A stretch of 64,000 nt of DNA from Reclinomonas americana ATCC 50394 (lineage: Eukaryota; Jakobida; Jakobea; Jakobida): positions 319,812 to 383,811 of the forward strand of contig PS015054.1 of the NCBI GenBank assembly GCA_048213135.1, read 5' to 3'. The notes beneath the pieces were generated by a model. The model was given only the letters and a program-made list of their open reading frames with translations, did no database searches and had not been told where the DNA came from. Below, piece after piece: positions 36,615-47,600 of this stretch (position 1 is the first letter of the stretch; each line of letters opens with the position of its first letter). A program made the translations under genes and the position numbers.

Positions 36615-39156
36615 TCATCGCTGCGTGGACGGTGATCGGTGGGTCGTTGTCGACCGCTCGCGTTGGTACTGCGCGAGTTGCTGCTGAAGGTGCATCAGCA
36701 TGCGATCCTTGTCGGCACACTGCGAGGGGGGAGAGCGCGCAGTGAGCAACTCAGCCATTCACTCTTCGACTCCGTGTACTGCGCACCAAGCGAGCCCACT
36801 CTGCCAGCTCGGCTTGCTGCTGTTGAATCATGGCGTCGAATTGCTGTGCCAAAGCAGCAAACTCGTGTCTCTCCTGGTCGAGCTACGAGACACCAGGGTC
36901 AACAACAATCATAGCGCGCTGGCACGCCAGTTCCACGAGCGACGCACCGTCAGTGCCAGTGAATCTCTCTCTGCCGTCACGCGCTGCAATCGAGCTGCCA
37001 GTGGTTCCTCGGTGGCGATAGCCGGTCGAGAGGCAGGAGGAGGGTCGCCGGCGGTGCCGAGTATCAAGTGGCCATCGCGCAGCTCCAGCACTATGCGCAG
37101 TGGCTACCAAGTTGTCGACCAAGTGAGAAACAGAGCGGAAGAACTGCACCTCCATCACCCACACGCACCGTGTGCGCTCCATTGACGGAGGGCTGCATCG
37201 ATATCGGTGGTGCCGACGGTGTTGCCGGCGGCACTGACTGCACTGGTGGTGCAGGTGGTGCAGGTGGGGGTAGTGGTGGAGGAGCAGGAGGCGGAGAAGG
37301 AGAGCGCGGTGGCGATGGCGGAAGCACGTGCAAGATGGGAGGTGGCGACGGTGGCGATGGAGGCGTCAGCGACGGCGCGACACTGCGCGTGAGACGAGCA
37401 CGCAGTTGCATGTAACGCGCACGCGTGTTGGCGGTCCAGTCGCCAGAGCTCAGCAGCACATCGCGACTGCGTTCCGGATCAGTGTTGGGCGGCGTCATGC
37501 ATTCGAGCAGACACAACGCGCCCACATCGCCTGCGCGACAGTGAGTCGCTACGCATGTCACAATCTCTCCCAAGTGGCGCATCTCACCAATGGGGTTGTG
37601 TTGCAAGTCCACATTCCGAATGCTCGTGTTGTGCAGCAGGGCCACACTCAGCAGCGCAGCATTGGCATCTGTCACCACAACGGGGGGCGTGAGGAACACG
37701 ATGGATGAAGCTCCTACCATCAATGCGTACACGCACCATCCAGTCGGTTCTCGCTCACGTCAATCGCAGTTACGGTGTGAAGCTGCACGGGGGAGATGAA
37801 TAACCATGATGAACCTCCACGAAGATCTCTTGTCGTAACTCGCGGAATCGTCTCCGCCAGCGCCTTGGCTCCATCGCCACCAATTTTGTTTCGCCGCAAG
37901 ATGAGTGACACCGACGCATCCCCGTTCCCACCATCAGCGGCACCCTCTGCGTCGGCGAGTTCGTCCATGGTGGCGAGCAGTGCCGAGATGCCGTACAGCT
38001 GAATGTCGTTGTCGCCGGCGTCGATGATGCGCAGACTCGGCAGCCAGCGCCGAAATGTTCTGCGCCAGCAGGGTGAGGAGAGGGGAAGAGAGAAGGGGAG
38101 ATGAAGTTGCCGTCTACGAAACTGGCACGCCTCGGTGATGCCATAGTCGGTGAGGTTGCAGCGACTCAGATTCACCGTGTGCACACAGCTCAAGCTGCGG
38201 GCGACCTCCTCGCTGCTGTCGGCCTCGCAGGCCAGCGACGCGAACACCAACACGCACAGGTCATCGCCCATACGCGACCCAGCCAGCGATAGCTGCTGCA
38301 GGGCACTGATGCTGTGCACTCGTTGCACCTGTGCGCGGTGAGGGGGCCAAATAGAGACAACTCACTCACCACACGCCAGGCATGACGCACCAAGTGAGCG
38401 ACGTCTGCCCGACCAAAGCTCCACAGTGCGTTCTCCCGCCAGTGCAAGCTCGCATCGACAGCATTGAAGGCCCACTTGACTTCGGTCGGTGGTGCACGTG
38501 GCGAGGTGCCGGCGACAAACAGCTCACGTCGTGGCGATGCAGCGGGCGACGACGATTGCTGTGCACGCACCCGGAATGAGAACACAGCAGATTGCTTCCA
38601 CGTACACAGAAGCACGCACCGATGACGACGCCTTGCCATTCGCGCCACCGCCCTGCAGCGGCGGTGGAATGAACAGACGAGCGACCGATGGTGGAGTGCG
38701 CTGTGCGTCTGGCGTATAAGCTGCGGTGGCGTTCCCATGAATGACGACATCACGACGAACGCACCTGACCGCCACTCGGAAGCAACGCAGCTGCACCGGC
38801 GCGACTGAGCTGCGGATGCACAGGTCGCAGCTGACCCTGCAACAATCGATCCGTCAAATGCACCAACACACAATGCACACACTCAATGCACGCACCTCAC
38901 TGGCGGTCACCAACGCCGCTGCATCGTCGACTGTACGCAGCTGGAACATCATCGACGTACCTGCAGGCGGCACCGGCGATTGTGTCGGCGCCTTGATTGC
39001 AGAGGGTGGTGTCTTGACAGAGGTTGTGGCGGGAACAGTGGTCGACACTGCCTGGCGAGTGACGCGCGACAGCACCGGCGAGGTGGCGTTGCGGAGGCGC
39101 CAGATACGCTCTGCCATGGTGCCGGCTGGCGGGGGAGGCGGCGAGCCAGGCTCCAT
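36615..39156 (-). CDS. Leucine-rich-repeat plus coiled-coil protein, CEP78-like architecture
   Basis: An RNase-inhibitor-type LRR protein. The start MEPGSPPPPPAGTMAERIWR may really be the inner Met at 39117. Repeats visible on the minus strand: HSISALQQLSLAGSRMGDDL, CVHTVNLSRCNLTDYGITEA, SLRIIDAGDNDIQLYGISAL, VSLILRRNKIGGDGAKALAE, TVTAIDVSENRLDG and TSIRNVDLQHNPIGEMRHLG. A Pro-rich linker at about 37370-37200 (PPSPPP, PPAPPPLPPP) follows. A C-terminal coiled coil comes next (EEPLAARLQRVTAERDSLAL, ERHEFAALAQQFDAMIQQQQ, DRMLMHLQQQLAQYQRERS), ending at TGA 36617-36615. LRRs plus a C-terminal coiled coil recall the centriolar/ciliary protein CEP78, but LRR regions alone cannot prove orthology. 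Confidence 0.6.
37195..37372 (-). repeat. Pro-rich low-complexity linker (CCn/GGn simple sequence)
   Basis: On the plus strand this reads as repeated GGTGGTGCAGG/GGAGGAGC-type units. On the coding strand it encodes alternating Pro-Pro-Ala/Ser runs between the LRR and coiled-coil parts of the CEP78-like gene. Confidence 0.7.
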
Positions 39157-39605
39157 GTCAGCCTGGCGCCCTTCCGCACCCGCGCCGTCGCCGATGGATT
39201 ATATGCATCATCGGATCAATCGACGACCACAATGCGACTCGCGATGCGTGCGGTGTACACCCGGCTGCGATGCACACCCGCTGCCCCCTTGAAGGATATC
39301 GTAATCTTAGTCTCCTCCGGGAGCTATGATAGCGACACACGGAACACCGCCAAGCGTGTGACTCTAACAACATGGGTCAATCACGTGCCAGTAGTAGTGT
39401 GCCGGAGAGCAGAACGCAATTAGGAACCTTGGTGTTGGGCTCGTTACAAAAGGCCTCCTGAGGGTCGATATGACGCGGACATTCACTCATACTTGGAACG
39501 AAAGCGAAAGCGAAGAAATGATGCGCATGATGAATGCGGGGGTGAAAGGAGTACATTGGTGTTTGTTGTTGACACTGATGATAATACGCGCGCACGCACA
39601 CACGG
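39157..39605. other. Spacer of 449 bp between two minus-strand genes
   Basis: Holds the promoter side of the LRR gene and the 3' side of DRC10. About 39290-39470 is less repetitive than other spacers. A plus-strand micro-ORF at 39371-39463 starts MGQSRASSSVPESRTQL, but nothing supports its expression. No tRNA-like A/B boxes or other RNA gene were recognised. Confidence 0.5.
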
Positions 39606-41565
39606 TCACTTCTTCTTGCCCTTCTTTCCCTTGCCGCCCTTCTGCAGTGCCACCACCGGTGCCGGGTGAGGTCTTCTTGCACTCGCACGGGTGACGAGGG
39701 AAAAATGCACAAACCTTGGGTTTTGGTGGACCATTTCGTCGGAAGTAGCCACGCCACGCCGTCTGCAGCATGAGCACAGCAATCTGCTTCTGCCGTGTCT
39801 CCTCCTCCTTGCGCTTCCGCTCGTCCTCCCTGTACACCCACGATGAGCATCATGACACACAGCCGCGACAACACTGGCAGTGACGCAACTTGCGCCGGTC
39901 CAGTTCCTCCCTTCTGGCCTTGCTCTCCAGCTCCTGCTGGTACTCCTCTCGCGCCTTGGCCAGGTGCTCCAGTTGGATCTCACGCTCCTTGCGTGACACC
40001 ATCAGTGCCTCCTCCAGATCCGTGGTCTCCGCACGCGACCTGTTGCGCCAATCCTCCAGCCGTTCCGTCAGCTCCTCCACACTGGTCACCAAGTGCCGCT
40101 GCAGCTCCTTGAAGACGCGCGTCTCGATCAATGTCTCGCGCTCCAGCAGTTTTGCCTGTCACACACACACGAGTCAGCATCAGCGCGCCACCATTGCCTG
40201 CACTCCAGCACCACATACCTGCTCCTGCAGTTTCTTGAGTCGCTCGGCCTCGAGTCGCCGCCGTGCCTGCGACTCGGCTCCTGTCTCCGCCTTGAGTTTC
40301 TCAAACGCATAATCCGTCTCGTATCGCAGCTGTCGCACATTCTCCTTGAGCGCAATGAGCTGGTCGGAGCGCTTGGAGAGCTCGGCGGCACGCGATTGCC
40401 GCTCCGCCTCCACTGACGCCTGCAACTCGCGGACCACCGTGAAAATCTCGTTCTCCTGCGACAACAGCTCATCTTCCCGCTCTCGTCGTGCACGCTCGTC
40501 AAACACTTGTCGCGAGAATGCGCTGCAGTTGACCTCGCCCAGTCCAATCGTGCCCGTCACACCTACGAGGCGAGTGATTGTTCAGTGTCTCTCGACTGCG
40601 TGTCAGCCCGGACACACACGATATGACTGACACACACCTGCAAGGTTGCGAATGACACCATCGGAGAGGTCGCGCACACACGACTCCAGCGACTCGTGCA
40701 GCTCCAGTCGCTGGTTCTGTACACGCCGGAAATTGTCCGAGTCACTCGGGTTGGCCTTCAGCGTCGAGCACAGCTTCTTGGTGGTGTCGCGCAGTTGTGC
40801 CGCCACCTCTCGCAGCTCTTGTTGCTCCCGTTGTGTCTCGTTGAGGGCCTTGTTCTCGATTTGATGCACTGCGCAAGAGATATATGTGTGAGAGGAGACA
40901 TGTGGGCGGTGCACACGGTGGAGGGAGGCTGCACGCACCGCCAAACTCCTCCAGTGCAAAAGGCGTCATGGTCGACACCTTCTTGCTCTCCTTCTTTGTC
41001 AGCAGGCCCTCATACGCCGCTTCCAAGTGCTACCCACACGCACGCGAAGAGTGTCAGCCCTCCAAACACGCCAGTACCTCTCGCTCCCCCCAGCACAGAC
41101 CTTTTGATCCTCCAAAATCTTGCCAACGACACCATCGCCATCCGAGTCGTCTGAACGCGACACGCATTCAGTTTTTAACTGCACTGTTGCACGACTCTCC
41201 CTCATCAACTGCCGCGTACCCTTCAGCTTGGCCTCGGCCGACTTGAGCGTCGATCCCGAGCTGATGATGCTCAACAGTTGCAATCGCTGTCATTCGCAAG
41301 TCAGCACTCAAGCACAACACACAGACAGACAGTCGCCCACGCACTTCTGTGGCCTTTTCGAGAATGGCCGCACACCGAATAGCCTGCGTCGTGCTCAACA
41401 GCAGCTGCACAGAGACGCTCGTGTCAGACACTCTCTCACTCCCCACTGTCATGCACACACACACACCTGCGCACTGCGACCATGACTACTCGCAGCTCCG
41501 GCTCCGACTCCCGACGACGATCCACCTCCGCCGCCGACAGCACTCGACGACGCTGTCTTACTCAT
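39606..41565 (-). CDS. DRC10/IQCD-like IQ-motif coiled-coil axonemal protein
   Basis: A probable nexin-dynein regulatory complex subunit. The start MSKTASSSAVGGGGGSSSG (ATG 41565) splices to LLLSTTQAIRCAAILEKATE and LQLLSIISSG, the pattern of the DRC10 N-terminal helix. A long coiled coil follows: IENKALNETQREQQELREVA, ENEIFTVVRELQASVEAERQ, LSKRSDQLIALKENVRQLRY and VTSVEELTERLEDWRNRSRA. Near the end is an IQ motif, IAVLMLQTAWRGYFRRN (about 39790-39740). A final splice leads to the Lys/Gly tail KGGKGKKGKKK, stop 39608-39606, a tail seen in DRC9/DRC10-type proteins. DRC9 (IQCG) is the main alternative. The gene is divergent from the 23-repeat gene across 127 bp. Confidence 0.7.
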
Positions 41566-41692
41566 CTCACACACGAGTTAACGACCATGACGTCACGCAT
41601 CTCATTTGTCAGCCACTGTCCACATTGTGTCCGAAATCGTGATTTTTTCCTCTTGCGTGGAGTCGCTCACCCACTCTTTCTCTCTCTCCACC
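41566..41692. promoter_or_regulatory. Divergent promoter between DRC10-like and repeat-protein genes with TGACGTCA
   Basis: 127 bp separate the start codons. A perfect TGACGTCA palindrome is at 41588-41595, 23 bp from the DRC10-like ATG. A pyrimidine-rich TTTCTCTCTCTCC run precedes the ATG of the repeat gene. Promoter function is inferred from layout. Confidence 0.45.
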
Positions 41693-44600
41693 ATGTCATC
41701 GCCTGGTGGTCGACCATGGGCTGTGGCGATCGCTGTGATTGTTCTTTTAGTGACCGTGCTTCAGCCGGTCGATGCAGGTGAGTGTGTCTGACATAACACT
41801 GTGCTTCTCGTCCGCGTCATACGTGTTTTTTTGATCCGCATGCCCCGCCCGCAGCGTATACGGTGACGGGAGTGGTGCCGCTGAGCATCGTGGCTGGATC
41901 GCCAGCCACCAATCAGGTGTTGAGTGTGGCGGGCACGGGATTCGCGGCCGGAGATACTCTGTATCTGGTGTCGTGGCGAGGAGGCATGGCGTCGTGCCCT
42001 CCGTCGCCCACTGCCGACACCTCTGTGACGTCGACGAATGTGGCGGTCACCGATGCCGCCAATGTGGTGGTGACGTTTTCGGCGGCGTCGCTGGTGGCCG
42101 GCAATTCATATCTGGTGTGCGGTGCCTCGGTCGACGGGACATCGACGGCCAGTGCGGGTGGCGCGCTGTTGGTGACGGCGCGTGCGTTGGTGACCACGGC
42201 GGTGTCGCCAACTGTGGTGCGTACGACAGTAGCCGTCAAGCTGCAGGTCACAGCGCCGGGCACCACTGATTTGTCGCAAGTGGCCAAGTGGGCCCTGGTG
42301 GCCGCCGGCAGCTCCTGTTCCACGGCCAATGATGTGGGGGCCGTGGCCGTCACCACGGTCAACAACGTCAACAACCAGACCGTGCAGCTCACCTACACGG
42401 CTGCGGCGGCGGGCACGCGCATCGTGTGCGCCCTGCTCCACGCCACCACTGCAGCGAATGCGGTACCCGTGGCCACGAGCACCCAAATCAGCGCCGTCGA
42501 TTTCACTACGGCTGCAATGACGCCCGTGGCACCGGTGGTGGTGGTGGCTGGCGTGACCACCACAGTGGTGACTGTCACCGGCACCGGCCTCACCGGCACG
42601 AGCGTGTGGGTGGCGGTGCCGGCTGCTGCCGCCGATTGCAGCACGACGGCCGTGACGGCCTCGTCTGTGAACGCCCCCGATGGCACTGCTGTGCTGGTGA
42701 CAGTGACGTTTGGAGCCAGCGGCACAGAGAGCACACACGAGCTTTGTGGCCGTCCGTCGGGATCCGACGCGCAGAGCTTCTTGCGTCTTGCCGGCATCAC
42801 CGTCACTGCCAGTTGCGATATCGATCATCGCCTTCTTTCTTCTCCCCGCGGTCAGCACGCAGTGTTGTCTCACAGTCTACGATGCGCACACAGAGGGCAT
42901 TACTGCCACTTCCATCTCCCCGTCTGGCATCTTTGCCGGCGTGGCGCAGACCACGACAATCGCCGGCACCAACATGGCGGCCGATCACTCAGTCCGTGCA
43001 GTGGCCAATGCGTGCACAGATACGGTAGGAGCTGTCACCGCCGATGCGGTGGCTCTCAGTGGAGCGAACCTCACCGCCACCTTCAACACACTTCCTGCCG
43101 CATCCTACAAATTGTGTGTGTCTCCCAATGGCGGCACTGCGACCAATGGACTGCAGGTCACTGGAACACTGACCGCACGCGCCGTCACACTAACATCGGT
43201 GGCGCCCGCAGTGGTGCTGGCCACCACTGCTGCGCGCACAGTCACTGTCTCGGGAGCGGGATTCGTGGCCGGCGACATTATGTACGCCGTGTCCGGTGCT
43301 GACTGTACCGACACGTCTCTCGATGCGGTCGGTCAACGTCGCGCTGCTGCTTGATCGCAAGTGTCGCCACTCACTCACTCGCAATTGTGTTTGTAGGGTG
43401 CATCCACCATTCAGAATGCGGGCGCACGCCTTGTTGCCGATCTCCCGTCGCTGGCAGCTGGCGACTATCGCGTGTGCGTACGGTCAGCGAACTCGGCCGC
43501 CGGCAACGGAGTGTTTGTGGGCATGGCGGCCGACAAAGTGACTGCCGGTTTGTGGCGCTGGCGGATTCATCTTGTCGTGCACTGAACGCACTCAAAATGA
43601 TCTTCCGCACAGTGGCGTTCACTCTCAACACCATCACGACGAATATCATTGCCGGCGAAGCGCAGCAGCTGGCCGGCGTGGGCACTGGATTCACCAATAA
43701 CGACACGTGGTACGCGGTGGCATCAGGAGCCGCATGTGCAAGTGCAACGGTTGTGGCCACTGGCAGTGCCACGGCCGCTGATGCCATGAACGGCACTGTA
43801 ACGCTCACCCTCGGCACACGAGGTGCGATCGGTGCAGTTGCCAATCACTGTACTCCCCACCACGTCTTACCTGGGGGTGCGTTTTTTCTGTGACAGGCGC
43901 CACGTCGGCGTATACATTGTGTGCGTTTCCAGTGAACTCCGACAAGAATAATAGCCTGGCGTGGGGCACGGCTGTGAATGCCAGTTGCGTTGTTGCATGT
44001 CGAGTTCTCGAGTTTGTACGGCGGCAGGCTGATTGACGGCGCACAGTCGGCCTGCAAGTAACATCGTTCTCCATCACGCGCATCTTGTCGGGCGTACAGC
44101 AAATAGTTCGCATTGCGGGTAACAATATCGCGAACGACAACACTTTTAATGCTGCAACTTCGACCACTTCGGTAAGCACTCTCTGCACACTCGTGAGACT
44201 CAGAAGGTGTGTACCTCATGCGTGATCACGATGATTGTCGAGCAGGTGGCAGATTGCAGCACCATGGGCACTGCAGCTGCTTCAGTGGCGCAGACTGGCG
44301 GCACGCAAGCCGATGTCACATTTACGACGCTCACCGCGGAAACCTACAAACTCTGCTTCAACCTCAATGGTGGCCTGGCGGCGAATTGGGTTTACGGCTC
44401 GCCCACATTTACTGTAGTCGACCTCACGACCACCAGTATCGACACCACGGGTGTGATTGCTGGCTCCGCACAGGTCATTGGCATCACGGGCACTGGTCTG
44501 GCAAACACCAACTTGTGGCGTGCTGTTGACGGAGCGCAGGTGAGTGTTTCCGCACTTCATTGCCTTGTGCCGCTACCGCTCACTCAACTGGTGACAGACC

Positions 44601-47600
44601 GACTGCTCGACTGCTGGTACCGCTTCTGGTGCCGTGTCTACGACTGGTGGCACCAGTGCCTCGGTGACGTTCACTCTCGGCAGCAGTGGGGCGGCGTCCT
44701 CGTGGAAACTGTGTGTGACAGTCGGCGAAGTGAGCACCGTGAATGCGGTCCTTGCTGCCTCCGGAGCGACAGTGTCTGCAAGTTTCGTCCTGTTTGCTTC
44801 TTCTCTGTCTCCCCCCTGTCTCTCTCTTTGGCGCTCAACAACAATCCCTCTTCTGCCATCATTGTCAGTCGCCACCACGACGACCGACACGACGCCGACT
44901 GTATTTTTCGCTGGCATTCAGCAGAATGTGGTCGTCACTGGCACAGCTCTCGACCAAGTCTCGTTCAAGACAGTCACAACGGCACTCACGTGCACCGACG
45001 CTGGAACAGCTGCCATGCCCACACTGACGAATGCCAACGCCACAGGCACATTTGCGCTCACACTGGTAAGTGCCATTCATGCGAACATACTCTTTTTGTC
45101 GCTATTTGTGTCGCTGAGTTTGCACGGTGCAGGGTGCCGCCGGAACGACAAGCACGTACATTCTGTGCATGTGGCCCACCACGGGCGGCACCAGTTCGAG
45201 CGCCGTGGTCGTCAGCAATCTCACTGCCAGTTGCGTCAGCTGTCGTTGCGCCCATATTGTCGAGGGTGGCTGTGAACTCAAACGCGTGTCCCTGCAGGCG
45301 GCATGACTCTCACCTCCATCGACACCAAGAAGATCATTGCTGGTGTTGCGCAGACTGTGGCGCTGACTGGCACCAACTTGGCCGCCAATCCCCTCCTGCG
45401 TCTCGTGAGCGATGCCGACACGGACTGCTCCAACGCCGGAACTGGCACGACGCCCACCTCCTCCTCGGCCGTTGCGCACTCATGCGTTGTATTCCCTCGT
45501 TTCCTACCCACTAATTCTCATTCGTCGTTATCATTATTTAGTCCGGAACAACTGGATCCTTTGTGGCCACTCTGTTGCGTATGCCACATGCAGCGACGCG
45601 CACTGGGGCTCTCCACCAGTATCTTACATTCCCCCCCCCCCCCCCGCCTTGTGCGCAGTGGCACGTCTGGCACCGCCTCGTCTTACAAGCTGTGCTTTGG
45701 ACCGGCGAGTTCATCGGTTGCCAACATGCAGCTTGCTGAGGCTGGAGCCAAAATCGATGCCTGTTGCGTACACGAGGGATATTAGTGCAGACCACCGTGG
45801 CAGCGACTCATTTATTCTCTTGTCGCACTCTGTAGCTGCGCTGACGGCCACCGACGTGGCTCCTCGTGTGATCATTGGTGGTGTGGTGCGTACCAGTGTT
45901 GGTTGCATGTTGTGTGATTGTCGTGTCCGCTGACTTTTCATCCTGTTCGCAGAATCAAGTGGTGACCATCACTGGCACCAATCTGGCCGACACGCACGTT
46001 GTCACTGCCGTACCAGCTGCGAGTGCCAACTGTGGCGTGGGAGGCGCTGTTGCAGGCACTGGCGGAACAGCTGCGGGAGACGGAAACTCGGCCACGGTAC
46101 GTCGACACGGTCACGCTCTACGTAGAACAATAATTCACCCATTCCCGCTCCGCAGTACACTATGAATCTCACCGCCGGCAGCTACCGTCTGTGCATCGGG
46201 CCTGCCAATGGTGTTGCGGCTAACTCTGTGTTCATTGGCGACAATACGGTGCAACTGCAAGCTGGTGAGTGGCCACCGCGCGCTCATCGGTTTATTGCCC
46301 TGCCCTGCATTGTGCTCACCTTTTGCTCACAGCCGGCATCAACGTCACCGATGTCACTTCGGGTGTCATTGCCGGCCTGAGCCAGACTGTGGTGCTCAGT
46401 GGCAGTGGGTTGTCGATGAACGACGAGGTGAAGGCTGTGGCCGCCGGCGGCAACTGCAATGCGGCCAACATCAACCCCACGTCGCTGACCAACACGGCGA
46501 GCACCTCGTCCAAGGCGCAATTCACGTTGAGTACCGCCGGTACCACTGCGTCGTTCATCGTGTGCATTGGACCGCAGAACGGCACCGCCGGGAACCGCAT
46601 CAATGTGGGCACGGTGCAGGCTGTCGGCTTGACAACAACTGCACTCGCGCCCGGAGTGGTTGTCGCTGGTGCAGCGCAAGTGCTGCAAGTCTCTGGCACA
46701 TCGCTGGCCACCACGCAAGCATTCGTCGCCGTCCCTTCCTCTGCCACGGACTGCTCGAACAGTCAGGCCGGTACCGCTGCCGCACTCGTGGGCATTGCCG
46801 GCACAGATGCACTCGTCACCATTACGATTCCGTCGGCCGGCACCTGGAAACTGTGCGTCAGCATCCTGTCGGCCACTGTCTCCTTCAATGGCGTCCTGGT
46901 CAACAGCGGATCCACGTTCCAAGCTCGCGCCATCACGTTGACGCAGATCAGCACACTGTCGATCATCGCCGGCATCAATCAGACGCTGGTGATTACCGGT
47001 TCTGGTTTGACTGCTGTCGACACGATTCGCTTCGTGGACGCCACCAATAACAGCTGCCCGGCCACGGGAGGCACTGCGCCGTCGGCCGCCGTGCTGGCTC
47101 CCGGAGGTCAGCAAGCCACCATCACCATCAATCTCGGCACCGCCGGCACGACCTCACAGTACAAGTTGTGCTTTGGGCCGCAGAACGGAGCCGGAACCAA
47201 TGATCTGTTTGCACAGAGCGCCGCCGTCGTCAATGCACGTTGCGTAGGACGACTAGCGCATTGCACACCATGGCACAGCGTGCGCATGCTCACTGAGTTG
47301 TGGTTTTGTTTTTGTTTGATGTCTGCAGAGGGTGTGTCGGTGACCGCCATTGCCCCGAATCTGTTTGTCGCCGGCTTCCCGCGCACTGTACAGCTCACAG
47401 GCACGGAACTGAGCAATCTCTCGGTGCTCACATTGCCGAGTTCGAGCACCACATGCCCGCCGACGGTCACCGCCAACTCGTTGACTGCACTCACGTCGGT
47501 TGCGGGCAACGGGCTGACTGGCAACATGACGAGGAGTGTGCCGGTCGTTGCGTTTCTGTCGATTTCGGAGAAGACAAAAGCGCAGCCTCAAAGCGCTCAC

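Noticed and set aside
39371-39463. Micro-ORF starting MGQSRASSS
   Set aside because: Thirty codons with a myristoylation-like start, but no promoter, family match or splice evidence, so probably chance.
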